Below, piece by piece: positions 1 through 7,249 of a DNA stretch of 47,797 bases (position 1 is the stretch's first letter; the number at the start of each line of letters is the position of its first letter). This DNA comes from Lachnospiraceae bacterium. Its GTDB lineage: Bacteria > Bacillota > Clostridia > Lachnospirales > Lachnospiraceae. The stretch is taken from NCBI GenBank assembly GCA_017521605.1, contig JAFXCD010000040.1, positions 1-47,797 of the forward strand, written 5' to 3'. A program made the position numbers and the translations under genes. The notes under the pieces are model-generated. The model was not told the DNA's origin. It did no database searches and saw nothing but the letters and a program-made list of their open reading frames with translations.

Positions 1-7
1 CGTGTGC

Positions 8-103
8 CAAAAAGGGGCGTTGCCCCCTTTGGATTCCCCCATCATTTCCGTTTCTCGGATACAAAACCGACCTTGCCGGTTTTACATCCTTGCCCCGGAA
101 ATC
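8..103 (-). other. Hairpin-rich edge sequence of unknown nature
   Basis: Read on the minus strand this stretch folds into two hairpins. The first has a 13-bp stem with two G-U pairs (arms at 58-70 and 77-89, 6-nt loop) inside a weaker outer ATTTCCG/CGGAAAT pairing (97-103 with 45-51). The second is a GC-rich stem at 8-28 followed by a T-run, as in an intrinsic terminator. No supported coding frame covers it. Runs of hairpins like this occur at terminators and next to transfer origins of integrative elements. Neither reading can be decided here because the sequence stops at the window edge. Confidence 0.35.
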
Positions 104-109
104 TAAAAA

Positions 110-148
110 AGCACCGTCGCCATCTTCAAAGGGGATGTTGACAGTGCT
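110..148 (-). terminator. Intrinsic terminator of the small HTH gene
   Basis: On the minus strand a 9-bp stem with one G-U pair, a 2x2 internal loop and a further 4-bp stem is followed directly by six T residues. It lies about 70 nt after the stop codon of the 44-codon HTH gene, so that gene would form a complete transcription unit. The frame that appears open through the hairpin is an accident of the stem sequence. Confidence 0.7.
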
Positions 149-215
149 TCTTTATATTTATCCAAAAGTTGTTTCCTTGCAATACTGTGTAAGCGTGGGT
201 CGTGGTGTAGTATCT

Positions 216-350
216 TTAACTAAGGGAACCTCCTTTCTCCCACTTGGAAACAGCCTGAAATGATATGTTTAATTTGTCAGCAAGATACTGCTGGGTATAG
301 CCTAATTCCTTTCTTTTACTTGCTATGAATTGTCCAATATTATATTCCAT
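216..350 (-). CDS. 44-residue HTH-only XRE-type protein (mini-repressor or truncated regulator)
   Basis: The translation begins MEYNIGQFIASKRKELG and continues through a Cro/C1-type helix-turn-helix ending VSKWEKGGSLS. Ordinary members of this family continue past the WE-G position with helices 4-5 and often a membrane tail. Here the stop comes immediately after the recognition helix. A good ribosome binding site (GGAGGGTGAGT before ATG), a promoter at 414-442, an inverted repeat at 365-378 and a terminator at 110-148 surround it, so it is probably transcribed. It may be a decayed full-length regulator that kept its 5' end, or a genuine mini-protein. Five helices are normally needed for a stable XRE fold, which argues for truncation. 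Confidence 0.55.
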   Translation of the reverse strand: MEYNIGQFIASKRKELGYTQQYLADKLNISFQAVSKWEKGGSLS

Positions 351-364
351 ACTCACCCTCCATA

Positions 365-442
365 GTCAGTCAACTGACAGCTTTGTTTCTGCCGCTTCTT
401 GGTTTCTGGTTTTATTGTAAGGACATTGCTGCTTTTAATCAA
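365..442 (-). promoter_or_regulatory. Promoter and inverted repeat upstream of the small HTH gene
   Basis: On the minus strand a -35 like TTGATT (437-442) and a -10 TACAAT (414-419) are separated by exactly 17 nt. Downstream of the expected start, at 365-378, is a perfect inverted repeat GTCAGT-2 nt-ACTGAC next to the ribosome binding site. It is a plausible operator for the HTH protein itself. The promoter match is good; the operator role is inferred. Confidence 0.5.
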
Positions 443-510
443 TAACCAATCATTTGAATACGGACTAATCACTCAACCAATGGTAGAAATTCTCAATAAA
501 AGTATTTATA

Positions 511-1701
511 TTAAGCAAAAGCATCTATTATCTTCTCTACTGCCTCTTTGCTACCACCACATTTGGCAAAACTGTCACTGATTTCACCTGCATGTTCTTG
601 ATACATTTCATCCTGCATCACTTCATGGAATGCAGTTTGTATACCCATCTTCGTCTCATCTGTTAAGTACAAACCTGCACCAAGTTCATTCACTCGAAAA
701 GCTACACCTTTCTGTTCATTAGTCTGGGGATACATCACAAGCGGCACCTTAAAATACAAAGCCTCACTTACACTATTCATACCACAATGAGTAAGAAATG
801 CATCTGCCTTTTGAAGAACTGCAATCTGATCCACATAGGGCAAGATACAAAACTCAGCTCTGTTATTGGAACTTGTCACGTACTCTTCCAGTAACTTGAT
901 ATCCACCTGACTTCCTACTGAAATCACTACCTGATAGTCACTGCTAGCCAGTGCATCAATACAATTCTTATAAAAGGTAGTCATATCATTGTTAACGGTT
1001 CCCATAGAAATATAAATAAGCTTCTCCCTTGTCTTTTCAAAGGTTGTTTCTGCCGGGCGAATGGATGGCCCTACAAAAGCATATTTATCCGAAAACGACT
1101 CTGCGCATGGCTGAAATTCCGGTGATGTATATACAATCGTATTGGTATCATTATCGTTCTGAATAATTTCAAGAGCACTTTTAATAATATATCCCTTCTC
1201 CTGTAATCGTTTCAGATGCCTTTTGGCTTTTCCCATTTGCAATATGACTTTAAATAAATCTTTTAAACTTCCCTGCATCACCTGTGCTGACTGTTTATTA
1301 AATGCAAAGGTTGTGGTTGATGATACAAATGGAACGTTTAATTTCTTTGCAATCAATTTCCCCCACAAAGCCATAGAATCTGCCACAATACAATCCGGTT
1401 TCCACTGCTTTATCTGTTCCAAAAGGGCTGCATCCATGGCAAGTGTTGAATTTACCAGCACCTCAACTGCAAATGCCATATCCTCGGCAATCCTCTTACC
1501 GTCTGCCGGGGTCAGCTTTTGTTCATAATCATATTCATCACATGAGATATACTCTGCCCCTGTAGACTCTATTTTTTCTTTCATACATTCATAGGAATAG
1601 TATCTTACTTCATGTCCCTGACGAATTAATTCTTTGACCACTTCCAGCGTAGGATTGGTATGCCCATGTGCCGGAATACAAAAAAATGCTATTCTACTCA
1701 T
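511..1701 (-). CDS. MGT-family (macrolide-type) UDP-glycosyltransferase
   Basis: This 396-residue GT-B enzyme of family GT1 would transfer a sugar from a nucleotide donor to a hydrophobic acceptor. The N-terminus carries the family signature IPAHGHTNPTL (residues about 9-19), which includes the presumed catalytic His. The C-terminal half has the donor-binding segment with HCGMNSVSEAL followed by PLVMYPQTNEQ, matching the HGG-x-N-S and P-x-x-x-DQ regions of MGT/YjiC enzymes. It is the last gene of a five-gene minus-strand operon and overlaps the upstream DUF3021 gene by 8 nt. The operon also encodes an exporter, so modification and export of the same kind of small molecule is a reasonable inference. 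The acceptor cannot be told from sequence. Confidence 0.85.
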   Translation of the reverse strand: MSRIAFFCIPAHGHTNPTLEVVKELIRQGHEVRYYSYECMKEKIESTGAEYISCDEYDYEQKLTPADGKRIAEDMAFAVEVLVNSTLAMDAALLEQIKQWKPDCIVADSMALWGKLIAKKLNVPFVSSTTTFAFNKQSAQVMQGSLKDLFKVILQMGKAKRHLKRLQEKGYIIKSALEIIQNDNDTNTIVYTSPEFQPCAESFSDKYAFVGPSIRPAETTFEKTREKLIYISMGTVNNDMTTFYKNCIDALASSDYQVVISVGSQVDIKLLEEYVTSSNNRAEFCILPYVDQIAVLQKADAFLTHCGMNSVSEALYFKVPLVMYPQTNEQKGVAFRVNELGAGLYLTDETKMGIQTAFHEVMQDEMYQEHAGEISDSFAKCGGSKEAVEKIIDAFA

Positions 1702-2149
1702 ACTGTTTCCTTTCTCTTTGCTCTTTGTTGTTTCTGCCTAACAATACATTAAGCTTCTCTGTACGCCCTTTTATGATGGCATAAATAATCGCCCAAATTA
1801 CCAAGTAGCCAACAACAAAAATCACGGTAAAAATCAAAAGCGGCATCATACCTGCTTCCAACCAATCGTTAAGCAGATAGGTTACTAAATAAGCAAAATA
1901 TAAAACTACCCCATGGATCAAAATTGCCACCATCAGCGGCAGGCGTTCAATCTGGTAAACCACATTCATTCCGCCTGCAATAAAAGCAAGTGTGTATATC
2001 GAAAAAATACCAATGCAGACCTGATTTACCGTCAGTGTATCCAGAACACCATTCTTTTGCAATATCATATATATAATGGCCAAAATAATGGGGCCGAAAC
2101 CGCAAACAATCAAACCACGGTGAAAAAATTCCAAAACAATCTTTCTCAT
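1694..2149 (-). CDS. DUF3021 family membrane protein, partner of the LytTR regulator
   Basis: This 151-residue protein has four predicted membrane segments (about 9-30, 43-62, 71-92 and 102-127) and a basic C-terminal tail. Length, topology and the RGLIVCGFGPI start match DUF3021. Genes of this family commonly sit directly beside a LytTR DNA-binding protein, and in streptococcal LytTR regulatory systems a membrane protein of this kind restrains the regulator. Here the start overlaps the stop of the LytTR gene by 4 nt (ATGA), implying translational coupling. The inhibitor role is inferred from the pairing. Confidence 0.8.
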   Translation of the reverse strand: MRKIVLEFFHRGLIVCGFGPIILAIIYMILQKNGVLDTLTVNQVCIGIFSIYTLAFIAGGMNVVYQIERLPLMVAILIHGVVLYFAYLVTYLLNDWLEAGMMPLLIFTVIFVVGYLVIWAIIYAIIKGRTEKLNVLLGRNNKEQRERKQYE

Positions 2150-2589
2150 TTGCCTTCATACCTCCTTCTAATCTCCGCAAAGCAACGTCTGGAAACATAT
2201 TCCTTATAGCCGCATCGGAATACCGCATCCACCCCACCGCTAAAGGCTGCCTTAAATCGCAGAATACAATGCTCGTTGGCCAGACTGGATTTATTAATAC
2301 GAATAAAGTAAGAGGGTAAAATCTCCTCCAAATCACGAAGCCTGTCTTGGATACGATACTTGTTACTGGCAGTGTCAATGGCAATCACCTTCCGGTCAAT
2401 AATTGTGATACACTCTATTTCTTCAAAAGCCAGTTTTCGCATCTCATCATCCTTGTAGCCCATAATACTATCCGAACCCGAAAAGCTACAGACCAGATTC
2501 TCTATCTGTTGGGTTAGTGGGGAAGGTTCATGAACAATGGCTATAATTTCTTCTTCCACATTTTTGTCAATAACTAGTTTGTATTTCAT
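2146..2589 (-). CDS. LytTR-family DNA-binding regulator without receiver domain
   Basis: The 147-residue protein has a short N-terminal region and a C-terminal LytTR domain from about residue 50, with the typical core FIRINKSSLAN followed by a beta-rich stretch. There is no CheY-like receiver, so it is not a two-component response regulator. It starts 11 nt after the ABC permease, with AAGGA 8 nt upstream of ATG. Together with the overlapping DUF3021 gene it looks like a LytTR regulatory system embedded in the ABC operon it probably controls. TCGGT-type repeats upstream of the operon (4135-4169) are candidate target sites. Confidence 0.85.
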   Translation of the reverse strand: MKYKLVIDKNVEEEIIAIVHEPSPLTQQIENLVCSFSGSDSIMGYKDDEMRKLAFEEIECITIIDRKVIAIDTASNKYRIQDRLRDLEEILPSYFIRINKSSLANEHCILRFKAAFSGGVDAVFRCGYKEYVSRRCFAEIRRRYEGK

Positions 2590-2600
2590 CGTCTCAATCC

Positions 2601-3332
2601 TTACTGTTTTTTCATTTGCCTGAGGAAACAGAGCACAGCAATCACAGTGGTAACTATGGCATATAAAAGAACCGGCAGAACATGTGAAGCAGCGGTCTCA
2701 AAATCTCCGTTAAACAACGCTTTTTCCATTTCAACTGCATGCATAAACGGCAATGCTTTGGCTATTTTTTCAAAAATACCGCCTACCAGGTTCAAATCGA
2801 ACCAAACACCGGAAAGCCATGCGGAAAGGTTGGTAAGCAACGCACCGCAAATACCGCCAACCTGCTTCACTCCCAAAAGACTGCCACACAAAAGCCCAAG
2901 CGAAATGTTAAAAATAGCCATAGGAATCATCCCAACAATAGCATACAGAACATTCACACTAAAAGTCAATCCCAAGGGAATGGCAAACAAATAGCAGATA
3001 ATGGTCTGACCCAACGCTATGGGCAAAATAGGGAGCATATAGCCTATGATAAAATCCATTCCTGTAAGAGGCGTAGTGTATAATCTCTGTAAAAGGGAGC
3101 TCTCCCTATCCTTGGAAATCAATGTAGCGGAAAAAAGCGTCATAAAGGATAATCCAAATACAGTAATACCAGGAGTCAGCCTATTAATTTTAAACAAATT
3201 CACCGGTACATTTGCCTGTATGGCACTGAGAAGTAACAGTAACACTAGGGGAAATCCCAAACCAAAGAAAAGGTTTAGCGGATCCCTCAAAATTTCTTTT
3301 GTACATCTTTTTGCAAAAGTCATCATTCTCAT
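2601..3332 (-). CDS. ABC-2 type transporter permease
   Basis: This 243-residue protein has six hydrophobic segments and the ABC-2 layout seen in DrrB-like and multidrug exporters. The N-terminus MRMMTFAKRCTKEILRDPLN is followed by a first membrane span. A conserved SKDRESSLLQRLYTTPL loop after the second span couples to the ATPase. It overlaps the ATPase gene by 4 nt. With the ATPase it would form a homodimeric or 2+2 exporter in the plasma membrane. The substrate is unknown; the glycosyltransferase at the operon end suggests a drug-like or lipid-like compound. Confidence 0.85.
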   Translation of the reverse strand: MRMMTFAKRCTKEILRDPLNLFFGLGFPLVLLLLLSAIQANVPVNLFKINRLTPGITVFGLSFMTLFSATLISKDRESSLLQRLYTTPLTGMDFIIGYMLPILPIALGQTIICYLFAIPLGLTFSVNVLYAIVGMIPMAIFNISLGLLCGSLLGVKQVGGICGALLTNLSAWLSGVWFDLNLVGGIFEKIAKALPFMHAVEMEKALFNGDFETAASHVLPVLLYAIVTTVIAVLCFLRQMKKQ

Positions 3333-4057
3333 ACCAACCCCTCCTTTACAATAGACACAAAGGCTGTCTCAAAATCCTTTGCATTAGCCTTTTGTTTCAA
3401 TTCTTCAACCGTTCCTACCGCCAAAAGCCTGCCACTTCTCATAATACCGATACGGTCTGAAAGTGCCTCTGCTTCTTCCATGTAATGAGTGGTTAATATA
3501 ATGGTTATTTTGCCTTTCAAGGTGCGAATCACTTCCCAAAGGTCATGTCTTGCTATAACATCCAGACCAAGGGTAGGTTCATCTAAAAACAGAATTCGTG
3601 GTTCGCTAATCAGTGCCATTGCAATACTGACGCGTCTCTGCCAACCGCCGGATAACTTACCGGACTTTCTCTTTAAAACTTCTCCAAGTGAAAATTGCTT
3701 GGAAATTTCTTCAATCCTTTTCTTCGTTTTCTCTTTTGAGAATCCGTAAATCCCGCAAATTAGCTCCAGATTTTCTTTTACGGAAAGATTAGGGGCAACA
3801 GCGGTCTCCTGTGGAGACACTCCAATCAACTGCTTTACCTGTTTCGGCTCCTTTGTAATACTGTAACCTCCTACCAGGGCATCACCTGCAGATGGCTTTG
3901 TAAGACAGGTAAGCATTTTAATGGTTGTGGTCTTCCCTGCACCATTTACGCCCAGCAGGGAAAATAATTCCCCCTGCTCAATATCTAAATTGAGCTTGTC
4001 AACGGCAGTAATATCCCTGTATCCTTTGACAAGCTCTGTTGTTTTGATTTCATACAT
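3329..4057 (-). CDS. ABC transporter ATP-binding protein
   Basis: This 242-residue nucleotide-binding subunit has Walker A GVNGAGKTTT (about residues 37-46), a Q-loop, the signature LSGGWQRRVS, Walker B ILFLDEPTLGLD and the switch histidine in TTHYMEEAE. The signature carries Trp where most exporters have Met or Gln. The short length and ABC-2 partner place it with DrrA/CcmA-like exporters. It is the first gene of the LytTR/DUF3021/glycosyltransferase operon. The start is supported by AAGGAGG 9 nt upstream; part of that site lies inside a 14-bp hairpin, noted separately. Confidence 0.9.
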   Translation of the reverse strand: MYEIKTTELVKGYRDITAVDKLNLDIEQGELFSLLGVNGAGKTTTIKMLTCLTKPSAGDALVGGYSITKEPKQVKQLIGVSPQETAVAPNLSVKENLELICGIYGFSKEKTKKRIEEISKQFSLGEVLKRKSGKLSGGWQRRVSIAMALISEPRILFLDEPTLGLDVIARHDLWEVIRTLKGKITIILTTHYMEEAEALSDRIGIMRSGRLLAVGTVEELKQKANAKDFETAFVSIVKEGLV

Positions 4058-4066
4058 ATGTGTTTT

Positions 4067-4170
4067 CCTCCTTTTCTTTTGCTTCTATACTCATAATAGC
4101 AAAAGAAAAGGAAGAAATGTTGATTTCTGTCTGTTCGGTCATTTTTGATGTCTTATCGGTAAAATCGGTT
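4067..4170 (-). promoter_or_regulatory. Leader of the ABC operon: RBS hairpin and TCGGT repeats
   Basis: A perfect 14-bp inverted repeat (arms 4070-4083 and 4098-4111, 14-nt loop) ends within the ribosome binding site of the ABC ATPase gene: AAGGAGG spans 4067-4073 and its first four bases are paired in the stem. Further upstream TCGGT occurs at 4135-4139, 4156-4160 and 4165-4169 (plus strand), the last two 9 nt apart. LytTR proteins usually bind short direct repeats, so these are candidate sites for the operon's own regulator. No convincing -35/-10 pair was assigned. Confidence 0.4.
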
Positions 4171-4191
4171 TCTTTTAAATTTATTAGGTGA

Positions 4192-4539
4192 TTATCCTCC
4201 ATATGTACAATGAAAACAAGAGAACCTAACCACAAAAGCCCAGTAAAAAGACCATATTGCAATAATAGCTGTTAATACTCCCAGAAAAATTTTCTTATGT
4301 AGAAAACTATAAATTGATAAAATCAAGGCCACTATGAATACAGGTCCTATTTGAAACCATTGATTTAAACCATCATAATGACTATTTGCCTGTTTCTGAT
4401 AGTAGTCTACAAAAAATGGTTCTGTCCACACTACTGAAAAACCTACCCAAATCACCACAAAAACTTTACTGATAAAGGATATAATTCTATTTGATATGCT
4501 TATATTTTTCTTTGTATCTTCCCCGATAATTCTTTCCAT
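4192..4539 (-). CDS. Small membrane protein of unknown function
   Basis: This 115-residue protein has three predicted membrane helices (about 20-40, 65-82 and 86-107) and a charged N-terminal cytoplasmic tail. It ends in a Cys-containing segment FSCFHCTYGG. A ribosome binding site (GAGGAT) lies 6 nt before the chosen start. It reads toward the ABC operon about 135 nt downstream, so it could be an upstream member of that unit or independent. No family was recognised. Confidence 0.6.
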   Translation of the reverse strand: MERIIGEDTKKNISISNRIISFISKVFVVIWVGFSVVWTEPFFVDYYQKQANSHYDGLNQWFQIGPVFIVALILSIYSFLHKKIFLGVLTAIIAIWSFYWAFVVRFSCFHCTYGG

Positions 4540-4759
4540 TTATTTATCCTCTTACTCCTCTATAATCACTGACTCCCCGGCGTCCTCGCCACAACTCCCC
4601 AGAACAATCTGTTACTTTTTTAATATTACCATTTATTGCATACTTAAACCATTATAATATCCCAAAGATTTCTTAAGTTTTTTTGAAGATTCGTCCTAAT
4701 TCCAAATCAATCTTGACCTTTATTTACTTTTGCTCATCCATACATACCTACTTAATATC

Positions 4760-5599
4760 TCACTCATAAGATATCTCACTAATCCTACCATCAAAATAGA
4801 CAAAATTACCGTCAGGATAGTTCCATACGGCTTGGAACTTGGTAGGATATTTAATTCTACTTTCAGAAACATAATAGTCGCCACATACAGCGGACCATGG
4901 GACATATTCCATGGTTCCGTCTGCATTTGTTACACCTCTATCATTCGTGATAAACAGAACATATTCATATTTCTCATTAAATGTGAAAATACCACTTGCA
5001 GATTGACCTGCATACTGAATTGTAGCCTTTACTTCGTAATCACTGACTTCTTCAAATGCTATATAATCCTGCAACAAAGCCGATGGAGCAAACATGCATT
5101 CCGCAAGGTATGTAACCAGACATGCCTTATCCATCTCCGCTCCGGTTTGATGGAACAGGGTTATGCCCTTAGCAATAACCCCCTTCATACCTCCAACACC
5201 ATTTTGATAATAATCATACCCTTCAAAAGGCACTCCAAACATACTACTATCAATCAGGGCCATTCTGCATGGTTGTGACACAAAATCAAACTGAGTATAA
5301 TCAATCTTTAATGCCGGACCGGTTCTGCCCTGCATAAAATCCACATCATGATACTCCATCTTCAGATAGCTCATCTTAGGCGTTCCAATATATCCGCAAT
5401 ATTCTATATATCTCCTAATTGTAAGGGGCAAATGTGAAAAATCTTCATTTGTAAATGCATTTCCCTCTTCTTTTAGTCTATTGCTGACTTTTAAATTCTC
5501 AACATCCTTTGAAAAACAACTTTTCACCGGTGAGTAGGGAATGTGAAACCAAATTAAAATAATAACAACTATAACAATTATTCCAATAAGAATAATCAT
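4760..5599 (-). CDS. DUF6544 family protein with N-terminal membrane anchor
   Basis: This 279-residue protein begins with a strongly hydrophobic segment (residues 1-19) that should anchor it. The remainder is a soluble, beta-rich domain. The stretch LPLTIRRYIEYCGYIGTPKM and the later YVPWSAVCGDYYVSESRIKYPTK region match what is known as DUF6544 (earlier DUF6920); its function has not been established. It is the last gene of the MarR/flavodoxin/FMN-binding run, 13 nt after the FMN-binding gene and with a strong GGAGGT site. A role in an envelope redox process is only suggested by the neighbours. Confidence 0.7.
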   Translation of the reverse strand: MIILIGIIVIVVIILIWFHIPYSPVKSCFSKDVENLKVSNRLKEEGNAFTNEDFSHLPLTIRRYIEYCGYIGTPKMSYLKMEYHDVDFMQGRTGPALKIDYTQFDFVSQPCRMALIDSSMFGVPFEGYDYYQNGVGGMKGVIAKGITLFHQTGAEMDKACLVTYLAECMFAPSALLQDYIAFEEVSDYEVKATIQYAGQSASGIFTFNEKYEYVLFITNDRGVTNADGTMEYVPWSAVCGDYYVSESRIKYPTKFQAVWNYPDGNFVYFDGRISEISYE

Positions 5600-5612
5600 C
5601 CTACACCTCCTC

Positions 5613-6005
5613 TTACTTTAACCCTTTCTGCAAAGCATCATTAACTGCATTCATAATAATTTCACTTGAAACCGTTGCACCGCTAACAGCATCTACATCG
5701 TATGTATTTTTATCTACCATATCCTCCACAATAACATTTGCGGTCTGACCCAAACCATTTTGATGTTGCAGAATTTCAACTTCTATGATTTTACTATTTT
5801 CTACTATTACCTTTACGTCCACAATGACAGGTCCCAGTTCACTATGACCTTCATATACTCCATCCTCTACTTCTGACATATCTATAGAAACGTCCTTAAG
5901 TGCCGCAGCTTCTTTCACAAGCTTTGTACTCCAGAGACTAAAACCTATTACTCCTATCAGTACTATAACTAATAGTACTACAACTATCTTGATTAGCTTC
6001 TTCAT
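5613..6005 (-). CDS. Extracytoplasmic FMN-binding domain protein
   Basis: This 130-residue protein has an N-terminal membrane segment (residues 5-26) and an FMN-binding domain. The sequence DVDAVSGATVSS near the C-terminus contains the D-x-x-x-S-G-A-T motif to which ApbE transferases attach FMN covalently through Thr. This is a single-domain member of the family also found in RnfG/NqrC and in extracellular electron-transfer proteins. It follows the flavodoxin gene by 7 nt in the same operon, so the pair may move electrons across the membrane. Covalent attachment is inferred from the motif, and no ApbE gene is in the window. Confidence 0.85.
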   Translation of the reverse strand: MKKLIKIVVVLLVIVLIGVIGFSLWSTKLVKEAAALKDVSIDMSEVEDGVYEGHSELGPVIVDVKVIVENSKIIEVEILQHQNGLGQTANVIVEDMVDKNTYDVDAVSGATVSSEIIMNAVNDALQKGLK

Positions 6006-6012
6006 GAATCCT

Positions 6013-6540
6013 TTACACCTCCAGCAAACACTTTATAAGCGGCTCGGCATATTCCTTGGAAGAGATATCATAGGAACTCTTAATCGCTTGTGTAAAGCCT
6101 TCTTCAGCACTATCCTTGTTCTTCTTTTTATTTAATACCTTGGACATCATTTTCATAATGGTTTTATCCGGTAAAGACATTTTCTCATAGCAGATTCCTC
6201 CTTGCATATAAAAATGGGGGATAGATTCTAATTCTTCGGCTGATAAGTTGTGCTTCCAAACCTCCTCAATTTCTTTCGTAGCTTCATTGGGAGTTCCCCC
6301 GGTAGCAAAGAGGATAAACTTTTTAGCGGAACTCTTTTCAAACATCTCTTTCGCCTTCTTATAACCGTTTATCATTCCCGCATACAATCCGCCACCATAA
6401 ACAACTACATCAAATTCTGACATTTTTTCAACTGTAACTTCTTTAAAATCCACAAGCATTCCTTTTACTTCTTGTGCTATGACTTCCGCATATCTTTTTG
6501 TAAACTCAGTTTTGCTTTTATATGTCACTAAAATCTTCAT
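6013..6540 (-). CDS. Flavodoxin-domain protein (HemG-like)
   Basis: This 175-residue protein begins MKILVTYKSKTEFTKRYAE, a flavodoxin phosphate-binding loop variant (T-x-S-x-T-x-x-x-A). It continues with YGGGLYAGMINGYKKAKEMF and FATGG, the FMN-ring loops found in menaquinone-dependent protoporphyrinogen oxidase-like flavodoxins. Such cytoplasmic proteins bind FMN non-covalently. It is second in the MarR operon, 13 nt after the regulator, and precedes the FMN-binding membrane protein. No haem genes are nearby, so an oxidative-stress or electron-carrier role is more likely than haem synthesis. Confidence 0.85.
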   Translation of the reverse strand: MKILVTYKSKTEFTKRYAEVIAQEVKGMLVDFKEVTVEKMSEFDVVVYGGGLYAGMINGYKKAKEMFEKSSAKKFILFATGGTPNEATKEIEEVWKHNLSAEELESIPHFYMQGGICYEKMSLPDKTIMKMMSKVLNKKKNKDSAEEGFTQAIKSSYDISSKEYAEPLIKCLLEV

Positions 6541-6553
6541 CCCTTTTCTCCCT

Positions 6554-7024
6554 TTAAATCGCTTTCAGATTATCTTCAATCTGTATGATTGTTTGTATAG
6601 TAACCTGCAATTGCTCTTCAGAGACCCCGGCAAACATTCTCTTCAAAAGCTCCATACTTTTTTCATCATTATTCATACAAAACTCTATGCATTGTGGGGT
6701 AAGCTCAATACGTTGCTTTCTCTTATCCTGCTCATCCACAGCAATACTAACAAACCCTTTCTTCTCCAGCTTCAATAGGATTTGCTTCACATTCTGATGA
6801 GAGCTCCCCATGATTTCCGCCAGCTCCTTAACAGTGGGCGGTGTTTTGCACAAATTGATACATATAATTGCAAAAAACTGTTTCCAGCTAACCACCTTCA
6901 TAGCCTGATCTGCTACTGCCTGAAATCTGTTCTCAAAAGCACTTAACAATCCCAGCAAAAAATAAGAGGATTCAATACCTGTAAAATCCACCTTATCACT
7001 TCTGATTACTTCCTTTAAATTCAT
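6554..7024 (-). CDS. MarR-family transcriptional regulator
   Basis: The chosen start gives 156 residues beginning MNLKEVIRSDK. It is preferred over a start 15 codons upstream because GGAGG lies 5 nt before it and the longer start would fall in the operator region. The protein has the winged-helix core PPTVKELAEIMGSSHQNVKQILLKLEKKGFV and the wing DEQDKRKQRIELT. Two palindromes of nearly the same sequence lie just upstream, so autoregulation is likely. It heads an operon with a flavodoxin, an FMN-binding protein and a DUF6544 protein, which suggests sensing of a redox-active or phenolic compound. The ligand is unknown. Confidence 0.88.
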   Translation of the reverse strand: MNLKEVIRSDKVDFTGIESSYFLLGLLSAFENRFQAVADQAMKVVSWKQFFAIICINLCKTPPTVKELAEIMGSSHQNVKQILLKLEKKGFVSIAVDEQDKRKQRIELTPQCIEFCMNNDEKSMELLKRMFAGVSEEQLQVTIQTIIQIEDNLKAI

Positions 7025-7037
7025 AGCCGCCTCCATT

Positions 7038-7088
7038 AGGTAATATATTACTTTTCTACAAGGTAACATATTACCTATTATTTGTCAA
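7038..7088 (-). promoter_or_regulatory. MarR operon promoter with two palindromic operators
   Basis: Operator 2 at 7061-7076 is the perfect palindrome AGGTAA-4 nt-TTACCT. Operator 1 at 7038-7052 contains the perfect palindrome GTAATATATTAC (7040-7051). Their centres are 23 nt apart, about two helical turns. A TTGACA at 7083-7088 and a weak TACCTT at 7060-7065 with 17-nt spacing place operator 2 between -35 and -10, so bound MarR should block RNA polymerase. The palindromes are seen directly; the binding is inferred. Confidence 0.7.
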
Positions 7089-7249
7089 GAAAAAACAATT
7101 GGCGTAAGAAGTCATGTTATGATACAATGTGATTTGAAACATATTGATTATCTATATTTAGGTGATTTATAATGTTTCGTACAAAATATAATGGTGAATG
7201 ACCTCCCCCAAATAATGTAACATTTAACTTAATGGAAAGAGGATAATAC

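Noticed and set aside
2-140. Open minus-strand frame with EDGDGAFLDFRGKDV running to the edge
   Set aside because: It has no start codon, begins after a stop inside the terminator stem, and is explained by hairpin sequence.
4050-4262. 70-codon minus-strand frame overlapping the ABC leader
   Set aside because: It overlaps the small membrane protein gene and the operator/hairpin region, with no ribosome binding site or recognised domain.
4730-5278. 182-codon plus-strand frame opposite the DUF6544 gene
   Set aside because: It lacks a ribosome binding site and mirrors the real gene.
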